A stretch of DNA of 64,000 bases from a virus. Positions 40,211 through 49,595 of this stretch are shown in pieces (within the stretch, counting starts at the first letter, position 1; each line of letters starts with the position of its first letter). The stretch lies in IMG/VR virus record IMGVR_UViG_3300008954_000002, positions 1-64,000 of that record; one strand, given 5' to 3'. The translations under genes were made by a program, and so were the position numbers. The notes under the pieces were generated by a model, which was given only the letters and a program-made list of their open reading frames with translations, made no database searches and was not told the origin of the DNA.

Positions 40211-40562
40211 GAAGCCTCCAGGAGGTCATAGACACTTTGCCTTTGCAATTATAGGTAAGACTATCTATATAGGTTGGAACAATAGTAAGACAAGACCTCA
40301 ACTCTTACATATAAAGAAAAGTGGCGTTGCTGTTGCATGTCATCATGCTGAAGCACACGCAATATATAAAGTACCATACAGTAAAAGGAAGGATGCTAAA
40401 ATATATGTAATGAGAATAAGAAAAAATGGTAATCTAGCATTAAGCAAACCCTGTTCAAATTGCATTAGATTGCTAAAAGAATACAAAATAAAGCCTAGAA
40501 ATATCTGGTATACAGATAAACATGGCAAATGGACAAACCTCCATGAAAACAAAACTGTATAG
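40188..40562 (+). CDS. Cytidine/deoxycytidylate deaminase-like protein
   Basis: 124 residues. CHHAEAHAIYK gives the HAE zinc/proton-shuttle motif and KPCSNCIRLLKEY the PCxxC zinc pair, in the order and spacing of CDA-fold enzymes. The N-terminal half is shorter than in dCMP deaminase. It could provide dUMP for ThyX or deaminate RNA or other nucleobases. Overlaps its neighbours. Confidence 0.8.
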   Translation: MNHPQRLKKPPGGHRHFAFAIIGKTIYIGWNNSKTRPQLLHIKKSGVAVACHHAEAHAIYKVPYSKRKDAKIYVMRIRKNGNLALSKPCSNCIRLLKEYKIKPRNIWYTDKHGKWTNLHENKTV

Positions 40563-40770
40563 TGGAACAAGTTATTGGCTTAGCAGGGCAGGTCATTATA
40601 ACTTCTATTATCAATATGGCTCTCCCTTAAAGTTAGAAAATACAATAATGGGAGAGAAACTACTTTGGCTATCAGACAATCAGCAATATTTGGCATATAG
40701 AATAGAACCAAATGATATTCCTAATTTTCAGTCTAAAATAAATGTTATATGGATAAAAAATGAAGAGTAG
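40543..40770 (+). CDS. Hypothetical protein
   Basis: 75 residues from ATG 40543, which cuts the overlap with the deaminase to 20 bases. Tyr/Leu-rich beta-like (GHYNFYYQYGSPLKLE). Function unknown. Confidence 0.5.
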   Translation: MKTKLYSGTSYWLSRAGHYNFYYQYGSPLKLENTIMGEKLLWLSDNQQYLAYRIEPNDIPNFQSKINVIWIKNEE

Positions 40771-40951
40771 TAAAATTAAAAAACTTCAGAAAGTATTGTT
40801 TGATAGCATATTAAAAAACAACTTGCTAAAAGCCCAACTTACTAGATACCAATCAAAAATCAGCCAGCTTGAAAATAGACTACTAAGATTAGATAAAAAG
40901 AACTCAGAAGAGTTAGAAATAGTAGCACTAGCTGAAGATATACTTGAGTAA
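40760..40951 (+). CDS. Small coiled-coil protein
   Basis: 63 residues, Lys/Leu-rich heptads (KLQKVLFDSILKNNLLKAQLTRYQSKISQLENRLLRLDKK). Overlaps the previous gene by 11 bases. Function unknown. Confidence 0.55.
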   Translation: MKSSKIKKLQKVLFDSILKNNLLKAQLTRYQSKISQLENRLLRLDKKNSEELEIVALAEDILE

Positions 40952-40962
40952 TAGGATTAGTG

Positions 40963-41208
40963 ATGACACTATCAATTCTTCCCCTCACTATTTTCTCTAT
41001 AGTTGGGTTAATAATTACTAGTTATTACTTTATCTGTGTAGGCAAAGCACTTGTATACTATGTAAAATTCCATAGCTTTCCATTAACAGAAAAAGAACAG
41101 CAATTAAAAATCCTCCAACAAGAAAATAAAAGACTTAATGAGATCATTTCTAGACTTGAATCTGAAACAGAAGAAATGACTCGCGCTTTAATACAGCGCC
41201 TCTCTTAA
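40963..41208 (+). CDS. Membrane-anchored coiled-coil protein (possible i-spanin)
   Basis: 81 residues; ATG 40963 (the GTG before it is an alternative). One N-terminal membrane helix (ILPLTIFSIVGLIITSYYFICV) then a coiled coil (EKEQQLKILQQENKRLNEIISRLESETEEMTR). The topology matches inner-membrane spanins (Rz) but no outer partner is obvious. Confidence 0.55.
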   Translation: MTLSILPLTIFSIVGLIITSYYFICVGKALVYYVKFHSFPLTEKEQQLKILQQENKRLNEIISRLESETEEMTRALIQRLS

Positions 41209-41224
41209 CTAATAAAAGATATAT

Positions 41225-41380
41225 ATGCTTTATACTACTTTCTTAGATACATCTCAGTATCAACCCTATTATACTCCTGCTCAAAATATACATACCGTCT
41301 CTTATATTCCGTACATTGGATGTACGTTATCTGCAGATACGACAAGCTTGTATACTGCTTATTTTAGTTTTTCTCGCTAA
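41225..41380 (+). CDS. Hypothetical 51-residue protein
   Basis: Tyr/Thr/Ser-rich (MLYTTFLDTSQYQPYYTPAQ...), without charged clusters. No ribosome binding site better than AAAAGA. Fills the gap before the Lon-like gene. Low confidence. Confidence 0.4.
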   Translation: MLYTTFLDTSQYQPYYTPAQNIHTVSYIPYIGCTLSADTTSLYTAYFSFSR

Positions 41381-41457
41381 ATAAGTGCATATACATAGTT
41401 GATAGGAGCTATTCGATAGATTTACAATAGCTATAATTGTTCACAATTAGAAGAAGT

Positions 41458-43209
41458 ATGACTCTATTACCACTACAGGTCGTCTCATTTGAAGAAGGAG
41501 TTCCTATTCCAAACAATATCTTCAATTTTAAGATGACAAAAAGCCAAATAGAGTCTTTTGAAGTTGAGCCTGTTGAACTGCAGGATTCAACTACTATAGA
41601 ACATGCTTTCCTATTGGGAATTTCTGTACTAGATAGTTTAAATCTAAATCTTACTACTTCTGCTGAAGAGCTAGTAGAAACTATTACATTTGTAGGCACT
41701 CTATGTGAACTTATAAAAGTTTCTGAATCAGACGAATATATATATAATGTTGAATGCTTAGTTTATGCTAGAGCAAATTTAGATACAATAGATGGTACAC
41801 AAAACCCACTTAAGTGTGGAGTACATATAATAGACGACATACTTCTTCCTGGTGAAGAAGAGCTACTTACTGATATGCGGTCACTTATTAAACTGCTTTT
41901 AGTTAATGAAAATGTTTTGTCTATAGAAATAACAAAACAAATAGCTATTACCAATGACATACTAATTATATCAAATATATTAGCTACGTCTCTAAATCTT
42001 AGCAATAAAGACAAACTAAGATATCTACAATCAAATGATACTCTAGATCGATTTACAATCGTTCTTCAAAACCTTATAAGAACTTTAGACAAAACTTCTT
42101 CTCAAGGATCATCTATTGGGAAACTAATAGATCCCTTCTCTTTGGAAACAAGTAAACCTAAAAAAACTTCTAGATCTAAGCGCAAGCCAGTAACTTCTTC
42201 TTTAGAAGATAAGCTTAAGCTAGTTAAAAATGCACCCCAAGAAGTACTAGACAAAGTACAAAGAGAAACCAGTAGGCTATCATCGTTGCCCACTGGCTCA
42301 TTAGAATATCAAACATTATATGAATATCTTACTTGGGTATCTGAAATTCCATGGGGAGTCACTACAAATAAACAAGTAGAACTTACTACCTTGATTGATG
42401 AACTAAGCAAAACTCATTACGGATTAGATGATGCTAAAGAACATATTCTTGAGTATCTAACTATCGAGCATATAACCGGGAGTACAAAAGGCACAGTAAT
42501 GTGTTTTGCAGGACCTCCTGGTACTGGAAAAACAACCTTAGCTAAGCAAATTGCTCATGCTTGTAATAGAAAGCTAATACGCATTGCATTAGGTGGCCTA
42601 TCTGATGAATCAGAACTTAGAGGACACCGCAAAACTTATGTATCTGCATACCCAGGTCGCTTAGCTAAGGGACTCAAGGATGCCAAGGCAATGGATCCAC
42701 TGTTCTTGTTGGATGAAGTAGATAAGCTAGATATGAAGAGAGGAGATCCTACAGCTGCCCTACTGGAAATATTAGATCCAGAACAAAATGACGCTTTTAT
42801 AGATAGATATCTAGAACTACCTGTAGATCTTTCAAAAGCTATGTTTATATGCACAGCTAACTATCTTGATATGGTTCCTGAACCACTACTCGATAGATTC
42901 GAAATAATTGAGTTTAGAGAGTATACGCTAGAAGAAAGAGAAATAATCCTACAATCTTTTATGGTAGATAAATGGATAAGAGAATACGGATTGGCTGACT
43001 TTGATATTACTATCCAAGAAGAAGCATACCCAGTATTCTGCCAACCTACTGGCGTAAGAAATATAGAGAGAACACTTAAAAAACTACTACGAAAGGCAGC
43101 AGTTTCTATTGTAGTCAATCACGAAGACAAAGTTATTATCACAGCAGAAGATGTTGAAAAAGTATCTAAACAACAATCTAAAACTAAAATAGGTTTCTCA
43201 GCAGGTTAA
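41458..43209 (+). CDS. Lon-like AAA+ ATPase lacking the protease domain
   Basis: 583 residues. MTLLPLQVVSFEEGVPIPN opens a Lon N-terminal (LAN) domain; a helical region follows. The ATPase part is typical Lon: GPPGTGKTT (Walker A, residues 352-360), IALGGLSDESELRGHRKTYVSAYPGRL, FLLDEVDK (Walker B, about 415-422), ALLEILDPEQNDAF and the sensor/Arg-finger region ANYLDMVPEPLLDRFEII. Full Lon continues about 200 residues with a Ser-Lys protease site; here the chain stops at ..KIGFSAG, right after the AAA lid. It may unfold or remodel proteins, or poison host Lon by mixed hexamers, a recognised phage tactic in principle. Confidence 0.92.
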   Translation: MTLLPLQVVSFEEGVPIPNNIFNFKMTKSQIESFEVEPVELQDSTTIEHAFLLGISVLDSLNLNLTTSAEELVETITFVGTLCELIKVSESDEYIYNVECLVYARANLDTIDGTQNPLKCGVHIIDDILLPGEEELLTDMRSLIKLLLVNENVLSIEITKQIAITNDILIISNILATSLNLSNKDKLRYLQSNDTLDRFTIVLQNLIRTLDKTSSQGSSIGKLIDPFSLETSKPKKTSRSKRKPVTSSLEDKLKLVKNAPQEVLDKVQRETSRLSSLPTGSLEYQTLYEYLTWVSEIPWGVTTNKQVELTTLIDELSKTHYGLDDAKEHILEYLTIEHITGSTKGTVMCFAGPPGTGKTTLAKQIAHACNRKLIRIALGGLSDESELRGHRKTYVSAYPGRLAKGLKDAKAMDPLFLLDEVDKLDMKRGDPTAALLEILDPEQNDAFIDRYLELPVDLSKAMFICTANYLDMVPEPLLDRFEIIEFREYTLEEREIILQSFMVDKWIREYGLADFDITIQEEAYPVFCQPTGVRNIERTLKKLLRKAAVSIVVNHEDKVIITAEDVEKVSKQQSKTKIGFSAG

Positions 43210-43212
43210 CCC

Positions 43213-44064
43213 ATGATAATAAAATCCACTCCAGAAGACGGAGTGGTGCCTCATCGTGAGAACATCCGTGTTATTCATGAAAGCCTACCTATACTGCCAA
43301 TATTAAGCGATCTAGACCCCATATATGCAGGTGGGTATGCTATGGCACTACTCTTTGCTCCTAGAGCTGAAAACGGAACTACTATTCAGTCTAAATACTA
43401 TGGAGATTATGATATTTACTTTAGTAATATCGATACACTTGACGAAGCTCAAGGTAGATTGGCCAGTGTTGATACCGTAAAAAGTTGTTCAGAAACAGAT
43501 AACGCTCACACATATAGTCATCTATCTTCTGATGGAAAATATAATCCTCAATTACAGCTTATTAAGATAGCAACAGGCAATCCTAGTATAATATTAAAAG
43601 AATTTGATTTTATTAATTGCGCAGTTGCTTATACTCCATTGAATCAAAATATCTATTTTCATAAAGACACTATCTCGTTACATCACGATCGTTCTCTTGG
43701 TGTGCTAAAGCCAAGATATATTCCTCCCAGAACTGAAGATGATGTAATTGTACAACTCGCTAGAATACAAAAGTATTGTATGCGTTGGGAATATAGACTA
43801 AGCAATACATTATATGATCTATTAATAGAACTATATAATGAATACCCAAATCTTATAGCAAGACAAGGCCAAGTATATTACAGCACTTTCTCATCTTATC
43901 GAGACACACAAGTTATAGGAACTTGTACAGAGAATATCTGGACAATATTAGCTCCGCTAATACGAGCACATCCCAATTGGATAAACACTCCAGATATACA
44001 TAATATAATTACTAGAGCACCTCTAGAATATAGAATTAACTCTATATTAGAAGCTAGAACCTAG
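43213..44064 (+). CDS. Hypothetical protein, nucleotidyltransferase-like start
   Basis: 283 residues, three bases after the Lon-like stop. YAGGYAMALLFAPR...YGDYDIYFSN resembles the GG/GS...DxD metal-site layout of nucleotidyltransferase-fold proteins (GS-x(n)-DxD). FINCAVAYTPLNQNIYFHKD follows in place of the third acidic strand. The rest is helical. Similar proteins of unknown role occur in phages; evidence for catalysis is weak. Confidence 0.4.
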   Translation: MIIKSTPEDGVVPHRENIRVIHESLPILPILSDLDPIYAGGYAMALLFAPRAENGTTIQSKYYGDYDIYFSNIDTLDEAQGRLASVDTVKSCSETDNAHTYSHLSSDGKYNPQLQLIKIATGNPSIILKEFDFINCAVAYTPLNQNIYFHKDTISLHHDRSLGVLKPRYIPPRTEDDVIVQLARIQKYCMRWEYRLSNTLYDLLIELYNEYPNLIARQGQVYYSTFSSYRDTQVIGTCTENIWTILAPLIRAHPNWINTPDIHNIITRAPLEYRINSILEART

Positions 44065-44132
44065 ATCTCTTATTATATAAAAAGATCGTTCTTAAAATAA
44101 TACGATCCTACCCTAAATAAAGGAAACCTTTA

Positions 44133-44321
44133 ATGGAAATTTCACGAGTGCCCCAAAACTTTTACTTTGTAGAACGTGACGGCAGAGTTATGCCTACAGT
44201 CCTAACATCTAGAAAGGAAGCACGTAGCGTAAAAACTAGCCTTGCTTCAAGCTATCAGAGCAGCAGCTTTCGCATTCTACAGAGAGCAGTTGTCTTAGGA
44301 GAGCCAACCCTAGTTAGCTAA
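44133..44321 (+). CDS. Hypothetical basic protein
   Basis: 62 residues, ATG 44133 after AAAGGAAAC. Reads VPQNFYFVERDGRVMPTVLTSRKEARSVKTSLASSY. The small size and good ribosome binding site suggest a regulator. Ends across the convergent protease gene. Confidence 0.55.
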   Translation: MEISRVPQNFYFVERDGRVMPTVLTSRKEARSVKTSLASSYQSSSFRILQRAVVLGEPTLVS

Positions 44322-45016
44322 TAAAGCTTAATAGGTATATTTTCAATGGGGACTGCAAGCACTTGACTTGCTTGTGGTCCCCATGTGCCTACGCCTATAG
44401 CTATAGTAATAGCTACTAGCTCTCCTTGCCTATTGTAAATACCACCACCAGAATATCCAGGAGCAGCATAACCATCTATACCATAAAGCACTCCCTCAGG
44501 ATACTCTAATAACCAAGCTGTATGACCTTGACTAACCCATGGATGTTGTCCAAAGGGTACTCCAATTAGTGTTACTGGTTCTCCTATAGCAAGTTGAGAG
44601 CCTTGACTAACTAGTGCTGGAGTTACCCCCTCAGGTATCTCAGTGAGTGGATAGAATGCCCAATCAGTAACTGGGTGTTCATCCGAATCGAAAAGAAAAT
44701 ATCCATCCATGTTGATACAACTTTTGCCCTCTAGATTACATACTCTGATATTGGTGTCTAATACGCCCAAAACAACATGTTCTGCAGTAAGTACAATACT
44801 ACCAAGACTTTCCGTATATATTAAGACTCCAGATCCCGTTGCTCGCCAATCTTTATATATCGGATCAAATTCTTGTATCACTAAAGCATGTTCTATTGCT
44901 TGTGCACTAATTTTTTCAATACTTCGTGTTGGGCCTAAAGACATCGTGTTAGACCATATACAACAAATAGAAAAGGTCAACACTGTAACTAATACGGCTA
45001 GGTTATAGCGAAACAT
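44318..45016 (-). CDS. Secreted trypsin-like serine protease
   Basis: 232 residues on the minus strand. Signal peptide (YNLAVLVTVLTFSICC). GSGVLI then TAEHVVLGV supplies the His, DWAFYPL the Asp, and GYAAPGYSGGGIYN the Ser, in the normal order for S1-type/HtrA-like proteases. Acts in the periplasm or outside. Isolated and inverted like the other envelope genes; may be a lysogenic-conversion-type or anti-superinfection gene. Confidence 0.9.
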   Translation of the reverse strand: MFRYNLAVLVTVLTFSICCIWSNTMSLGPTRSIEKISAQAIEHALVIQEFDPIYKDWRATGSGVLIYTESLGSIVLTAEHVVLGVLDTNIRVCNLEGKSCINMDGYFLFDSDEHPVTDWAFYPLTEIPEGVTPALVSQGSQLAIGEPVTLIGVPFGQHPWVSQGHTAWLLEYPEGVLYGIDGYAAPGYSGGGIYNRQGELVAITIAIGVGTWGPQASQVLAVPIENIPIKLY

Positions 45017-45097
45017 TATAATCTCCTACTAAATACTACCACTCTATAAAACATTAGTATAAAGTAAGAAGACTTACCATTCAAAGGCTATTCAAAT

Positions 45098-45370
45098 ATG
45101 TACAACACAGAAACTGCTATTATAAATCCATCTGATCTGTTATATGACTCATCAATAGATGCTTGGTCAGCAGTTACAAAGCAACATACTATTATTGTTA
45201 TAGATAAAGATGATACTTTCTATAAAGTAGAGGGCTGGGCCTCATCTAATATGACAGCTGTACCAGATATGAGCTTTTCAGTAAGAAAAGACTCTTACAC
45301 CCCGCCTGGATCTATAACATTGTCTAATATCATAAATTCTTTTGATCTTTTCATTGAAGAATACAATTAA
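45098..45370 (+). CDS. Hypothetical protein
   Basis: 90 residues. Beta-rich (HTIIVIDKDDTFYKVEGWASSN). Overlaps the next start by one base. No family recognised. Confidence 0.55.
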   Translation: MYNTETAIINPSDLLYDSSIDAWSAVTKQHTIIVIDKDDTFYKVEGWASSNMTAVPDMSFSVRKDSYTPPGSITLSNIINSFDLFIEEYN

Positions 45371-45579
45371 TGAAACTCTATTGTTTAGATTTCGACAACT
45401 GTGGCTTCTACAAAAAATATGAAGAAGATGAAGTTGTACCAAAGAATATATGCCCAGATTGTTACTCTTTAGCAGCAGTATATTCTGATAATTATACTCC
45501 TATATTCATAGATTCAGATCCTAATAAGCAAGAATATTTAGAGTCTCTTTTACAATACTATCTTACAAAAGAGACCTAA
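45370..45579 (+). CDS. Small Cys-containing hypothetical protein
   Basis: 69 residues. MKLYCLDFDNCGFYKKYEEDEVVPKNICPDCYSLAAVY suggests a zinc site of four Cys. Followed by GCGCTC-TTAC-GTGCGC hairpin (45582-45599). Function unknown. Confidence 0.55.
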   Translation: MKLYCLDFDNCGFYKKYEEDEVVPKNICPDCYSLAAVYSDNYTPIFIDSDPNKQEYLESLLQYYLTKET

Positions 45580-45646
45580 TAAGCGCTCTTACGTGCGCTC
45601 TTTGTATAGCGATAAACTTATTAACCCTAAATAGGATATTCTGATA

Positions 45647-48328
45647 ATGATTCCTATAACTAGAGATGAATTTGCTGTTGTTACAAGAACAATACTTGAA
45701 TATAATCAATGGCAATCACTACTTACTCAAAATGAAATAGAAACAGCATATATACTAGAGAACTATAACCTCTATCTACCTTATCGAAGACCAAGAGAAG
45801 GAGACGATCAGGAAGTGTTGGGCTTTCTAAACACAGAAGCTCCAGATACTCTATTTTGTAGAGTGTCATCTAATTCTGTACGCAAAGCTATGCTTTGTAG
45901 CTATAGAACAAATCCTATAACAGAGCAAAAAGAGCTTGCTTTCCCACTTACAGTTAGCAAAATTAGTAACAATATATATACTACATGCCCTGGAAAGGCA
46001 TATGAATATTTTCAGTCTGAAATAGACATAAATCTTTTTGAAGCAGATATAGTGGAAAGACATAGCAATGATCAAGATATAACTATCAATAATAAAGAGC
46101 TCACTTTAGATCTTATAGATCCTGTGCACTCTAAGCGTGCGTTCTACGCACGTAACAGACGCTACATGGAACTAATTGATTGCTCTCTTCCGATTGATAC
46201 TATTGCACCCTTCTCATTACTTGGTGATATGCCAAACGTAAAGCAAGCCTTTCTAAGTACTACCAATAACAATAGAATACCTGCTATCAAAATTAGCAAC
46301 TTGTATAGAGGCGGCTCTACAGGAGATGCAGTAGCAGAACTAGTTCCTAATGCAAGACCTCAAAAAATAGCTAAAGGTGGACACATCTTTATGTATAAGA
46401 TGTCAGTCTTAGCTATAGATTTTGAAACAACAAGTTGGAAACCTGTCACAATATACAACTTAGGTATCTTTGAACCACGTACAAAAGTTATCAAGTATAA
46501 GCGAAGTAGAACATTTATACCCAAAATAGCTACTGAACTGTTTGATAATGAAGGTCTTAAATACTTTGCTCCTGAAGAGTGGGAAGAGTATATACTTAAG
46601 CAATATGGACATCACACTACATATTGGAACGGTATCACTAGAATATTTCCTAAAGGATTACCGCCTAAAACTAAAGTTATAAATAACATTTTAGATCAGC
46701 ACGAAACTAGTCCAGAAGAATTTAAATATATAACTTATGCCTCTCAGATAGAAAATATTCCAGATGTAGTACAATATAGAAACATCTACTCATCTTATAA
46801 CAATATTGATAATCAGCTAACTGGACTAGTGGCTACTATAAATAATAATGACAGAATAATTAATAGAAATACTCGGGATATTAAATCTTATCGACAAAGC
46901 ATTGAAGAATATGAAAACAATATTCAACAGTTGACTACTGCTAATGAAAAGCATAGCACTTCACTAACTGGATTAGAAGAAGCAAAAACTTCAATACAAG
47001 AAGAATTGGCAGCTGCAGAAGCAAGTTATACTGCTGCTCTTAATAAAAGTATTTTATCTGAGGAAGTCCTTATTCAAGCAGAATCATGGATAAATAATCT
47101 CAGAAATACTGGTATTGTTATCCATAAAATTACTTATTATAATAGCAACACTAATGAAAGCAGAGACTTATCTGAGTCTCCTCAAGTAGCCTTGTTAGCT
47201 AAACAAGACATAGCATGGAATTTGCAGAGTATAAACTTCTCAACTCTTAAACCAGTAGTTATTAAAGTAGACTATGGACGTGATGGTGAGAATTGTAAGA
47301 AGATAGTAGGTGGTCCATATAATGTTGAGCTTACACAAAGCAATCTCAATATCAAACTATCCTCAAGCACAGCCTGTTTTGGTTTAAGTGATAGCTACAT
47401 ATGGGCTCATCCACATACTTCTTCTCAATCTATATGCATATCTACATCTACATCTGATTCAAAAGTAGCTTGGACCAACTTTAAAAGAGCAATTTCTAGG
47501 TGGACATCAGCATGCTTAGGTGAAGCATCACCAGGAATATATAAAGCTTTTGAGAACAATGAACCAAAGACAGCTATTTTTGCAGCAATGACTTGGATAA
47601 CAAATGCTAACTCAAAAGATGCTTGGGGTAAGAACTATAAATATTTTCCTAAACTAGATGCCGTTTCTATAACAGAAAGTAAAAATGAAAATATTATAGA
47701 CAAATTTAATGCTGAGACATTAGTAACTACTGAAGATGGTATGGACATCATTATCGAGGAAATGTTTACTAGGTTAACTAATATAGAAGAAACTAACACC
47801 ATCGACAATTTAGAAGAATATATAGAATCAGTTCCAACCGTAAATGTAAACAGTGGCTGGTCATATGTACACTTTGATGATATTGCTATAGAAAACTATT
47901 TACACAATATAAGACTACACACTAGGACTAGTGAAGGTAATAGAGAAATATCTTTTGCACAAGATATGGAAACTAGTATTATTCTTAGCCATGAAGAAAT
48001 AATAAATTGGCTAATTGATAACATAGACAAATGGAAAGAACTAGTAAATTATCATACTATTTCTACAGAAATAGAACCAGTAGAATCTATCCATGCAAGA
48101 GCATTCAGCAGAACATATGAAAATATGTTTATTATGTATTTTGGTAGTAACCCTTGGCAATATATACCAAATCCTATAGTTATTGAAAATAACACTATCT
48201 ACGATGAGCAAAGATATACCATATTAGATTCTGTTAACTCAGTAGAAAACTATATAAAGAGTTGTTTAGGTATTCCTTCTAACTTGCCTATAGCAACTAC
48301 TAGCTCTAGCTACCAACCATATCGATAA
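45647..48328 (+). CDS. Large 893-residue protein with central coiled coil, associated with the ubiquitin-like cassette
   Basis: 893 residues. The N-terminal ~390 residues are a mixed fold without known motif (VSSNSVRKAMLCSYR.., KGGHIFMYKMSVLAIDFETTSWKPV). Residues about 400-480 form a coiled coil (SYRQSIEEYENNIQQLTTANEKHST..). The remaining part is beta/alpha. It stands first in a run with a JAMM protein, an E1-like enzyme and a beta-grasp protein, 64 bases before the JAMM gene. I cannot see an E2 or E3 signature; a substrate, structural protein or new conjugation partner are all possible. Confidence 0.7.
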   Translation: MIPITRDEFAVVTRTILEYNQWQSLLTQNEIETAYILENYNLYLPYRRPREGDDQEVLGFLNTEAPDTLFCRVSSNSVRKAMLCSYRTNPITEQKELAFPLTVSKISNNIYTTCPGKAYEYFQSEIDINLFEADIVERHSNDQDITINNKELTLDLIDPVHSKRAFYARNRRYMELIDCSLPIDTIAPFSLLGDMPNVKQAFLSTTNNNRIPAIKISNLYRGGSTGDAVAELVPNARPQKIAKGGHIFMYKMSVLAIDFETTSWKPVTIYNLGIFEPRTKVIKYKRSRTFIPKIATELFDNEGLKYFAPEEWEEYILKQYGHHTTYWNGITRIFPKGLPPKTKVINNILDQHETSPEEFKYITYASQIENIPDVVQYRNIYSSYNNIDNQLTGLVATINNNDRIINRNTRDIKSYRQSIEEYENNIQQLTTANEKHSTSLTGLEEAKTSIQEELAAAEASYTAALNKSILSEEVLIQAESWINNLRNTGIVIHKITYYNSNTNESRDLSESPQVALLAKQDIAWNLQSINFSTLKPVVIKVDYGRDGENCKKIVGGPYNVELTQSNLNIKLSSSTACFGLSDSYIWAHPHTSSQSICISTSTSDSKVAWTNFKRAISRWTSACLGEASPGIYKAFENNEPKTAIFAAMTWITNANSKDAWGKNYKYFPKLDAVSITESKNENIIDKFNAETLVTTEDGMDIIIEEMFTRLTNIEETNTIDNLEEYIESVPTVNVNSGWSYVHFDDIAIENYLHNIRLHTRTSEGNREISFAQDMETSIILSHEEIINWLIDNIDKWKELVNYHTISTEIEPVESIHARAFSRTYENMFIMYFGSNPWQYIPNPIVIENNTIYDEQRYTILDSVNSVENYIKSCLGIPSNLPIATTSSSYQPYR

Positions 48329-48392
48329 GGGCAGGGCGGGCTTACACCCGCCATCTACCCAGCGCTTCCACTCTATACCTAATGGATAACTA

Positions 48393-49595
48393 ATGAAAGC
48401 AATAGGGGAACTTACCCTAATAGATAAGAAACCTACAATCCTCGTTAACCACCAAGATCTTGAGGCTATTAGACATATAGTTGCATTAGCACCTCAAGAA
48501 GCACAATGGTTTCATAGAGTAGACAAACTTACTGCAGATAATCATATTTTATATCATATATATGAAATGTATATTCCAGAACAATTCTGTAGTGCTGCAG
48601 AAGTAGATACATCACCTGAAATGATGATGAATTTCTACAAAGAACTACGAGAAGAGCATGGGCAAGAAGATACCAACTCAATCATGAGTAATCTAACTGT
48701 TTGGTGTCATAGCCATCATAATATGGCTGTCAATCCTAGTGGACAAGACACAAAACAATTTAGAGAGCAAATTGATAATGCAATTAAAGCTAAGGTAGAA
48801 GTTCCACAGCTTATGTTCATATTTAACAAGAAGGATCAGTTCTTTTGTAGAGTCTGGGATCCTGAATATAATCTTACTTTTGAAAATCCTAGAATGGTAG
48901 TGGGTACATATGACTTTGATCATTTAACTACACAAGCTAAAGCTAAATTTAAGAAACGCCCTGTAACTAAGCGGAAAGTAGTTAAGACAACTCCTAAACT
49001 ATCTACTTCTACTGGCAGCGTCATAGACTGGAAAAACAGTTATGATTGGGAAGGCTCTTGGAAAGACCCACTAAGAGTTACTCCAATGGCTAAAAAAAAA
49101 GTAGATAATAAAGTAACAGGACTTACTACAGATTTAAGCTTTGACATTGAAGAACAAATTGATGAATTCTTAGCAGCAATTAATGCTTGCAATGGAGCTC
49201 ACTATGAAATCTCAGCCCTACTAACATTAATAGATTCTATCCTGAATGCAGAACAACTATACATACTGCTTGCTCTATTGTCCCTAGAGCATGAGGCTAT
49301 TCGTGAACTTGAGTTCTGTAAATGGCGCACCAATAAAGCAGAACATACAGACACTCTTGCAGAATTATATGATTTGTTCAATGATACAATTATAGCAACT
49401 GAATTAATTGTAACTGGACTAAAAGTAGCTAAAACTATCTCCACTTGTTCATCTGAATCTGAAGTAGAAAACCTATTAGATCTTTGGATAGAATTTTATG
49501 AAGAAATAGATTATGAACCTTACTTCTCTGAAGAAGATGACTCCTTAACTCATATTATGGAAGAAGGACGCAATGCCATCAGTAAGCTTTCTTAG
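48393..49595 (+). CDS. JAMM/MPN-domain peptidase-like protein
   Basis: 400 residues. The JAMM metal site is complete: Glu36 (PQEAQWF) and H106-S-H108-x7-S116-x-x-D119 within WCHSHHNMAVNPSGQD. The domain ends near residue 180. The C-terminal 200 residues are basic then acidic and helical, unlike known deubiquitinases. JAMM enzymes cut isopeptide or C-terminal bonds of ubiquitin-like proteins. The gene overlaps the E1-like gene by 23 bases, and its likely substrate, the beta-grasp protein at 50276, follows. Confidence 0.85.
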   Translation: MKAIGELTLIDKKPTILVNHQDLEAIRHIVALAPQEAQWFHRVDKLTADNHILYHIYEMYIPEQFCSAAEVDTSPEMMMNFYKELREEHGQEDTNSIMSNLTVWCHSHHNMAVNPSGQDTKQFREQIDNAIKAKVEVPQLMFIFNKKDQFFCRVWDPEYNLTFENPRMVVGTYDFDHLTTQAKAKFKKRPVTKRKVVKTTPKLSTSTGSVIDWKNSYDWEGSWKDPLRVTPMAKKKVDNKVTGLTTDLSFDIEEQIDEFLAAINACNGAHYEISALLTLIDSILNAEQLYILLALLSLEHEAIRELEFCKWRTNKAEHTDTLAELYDLFNDTIIATELIVTGLKVAKTISTCSSESEVENLLDLWIEFYEEIDYEPYFSEEDDSLTHIMEEGRNAISKLS

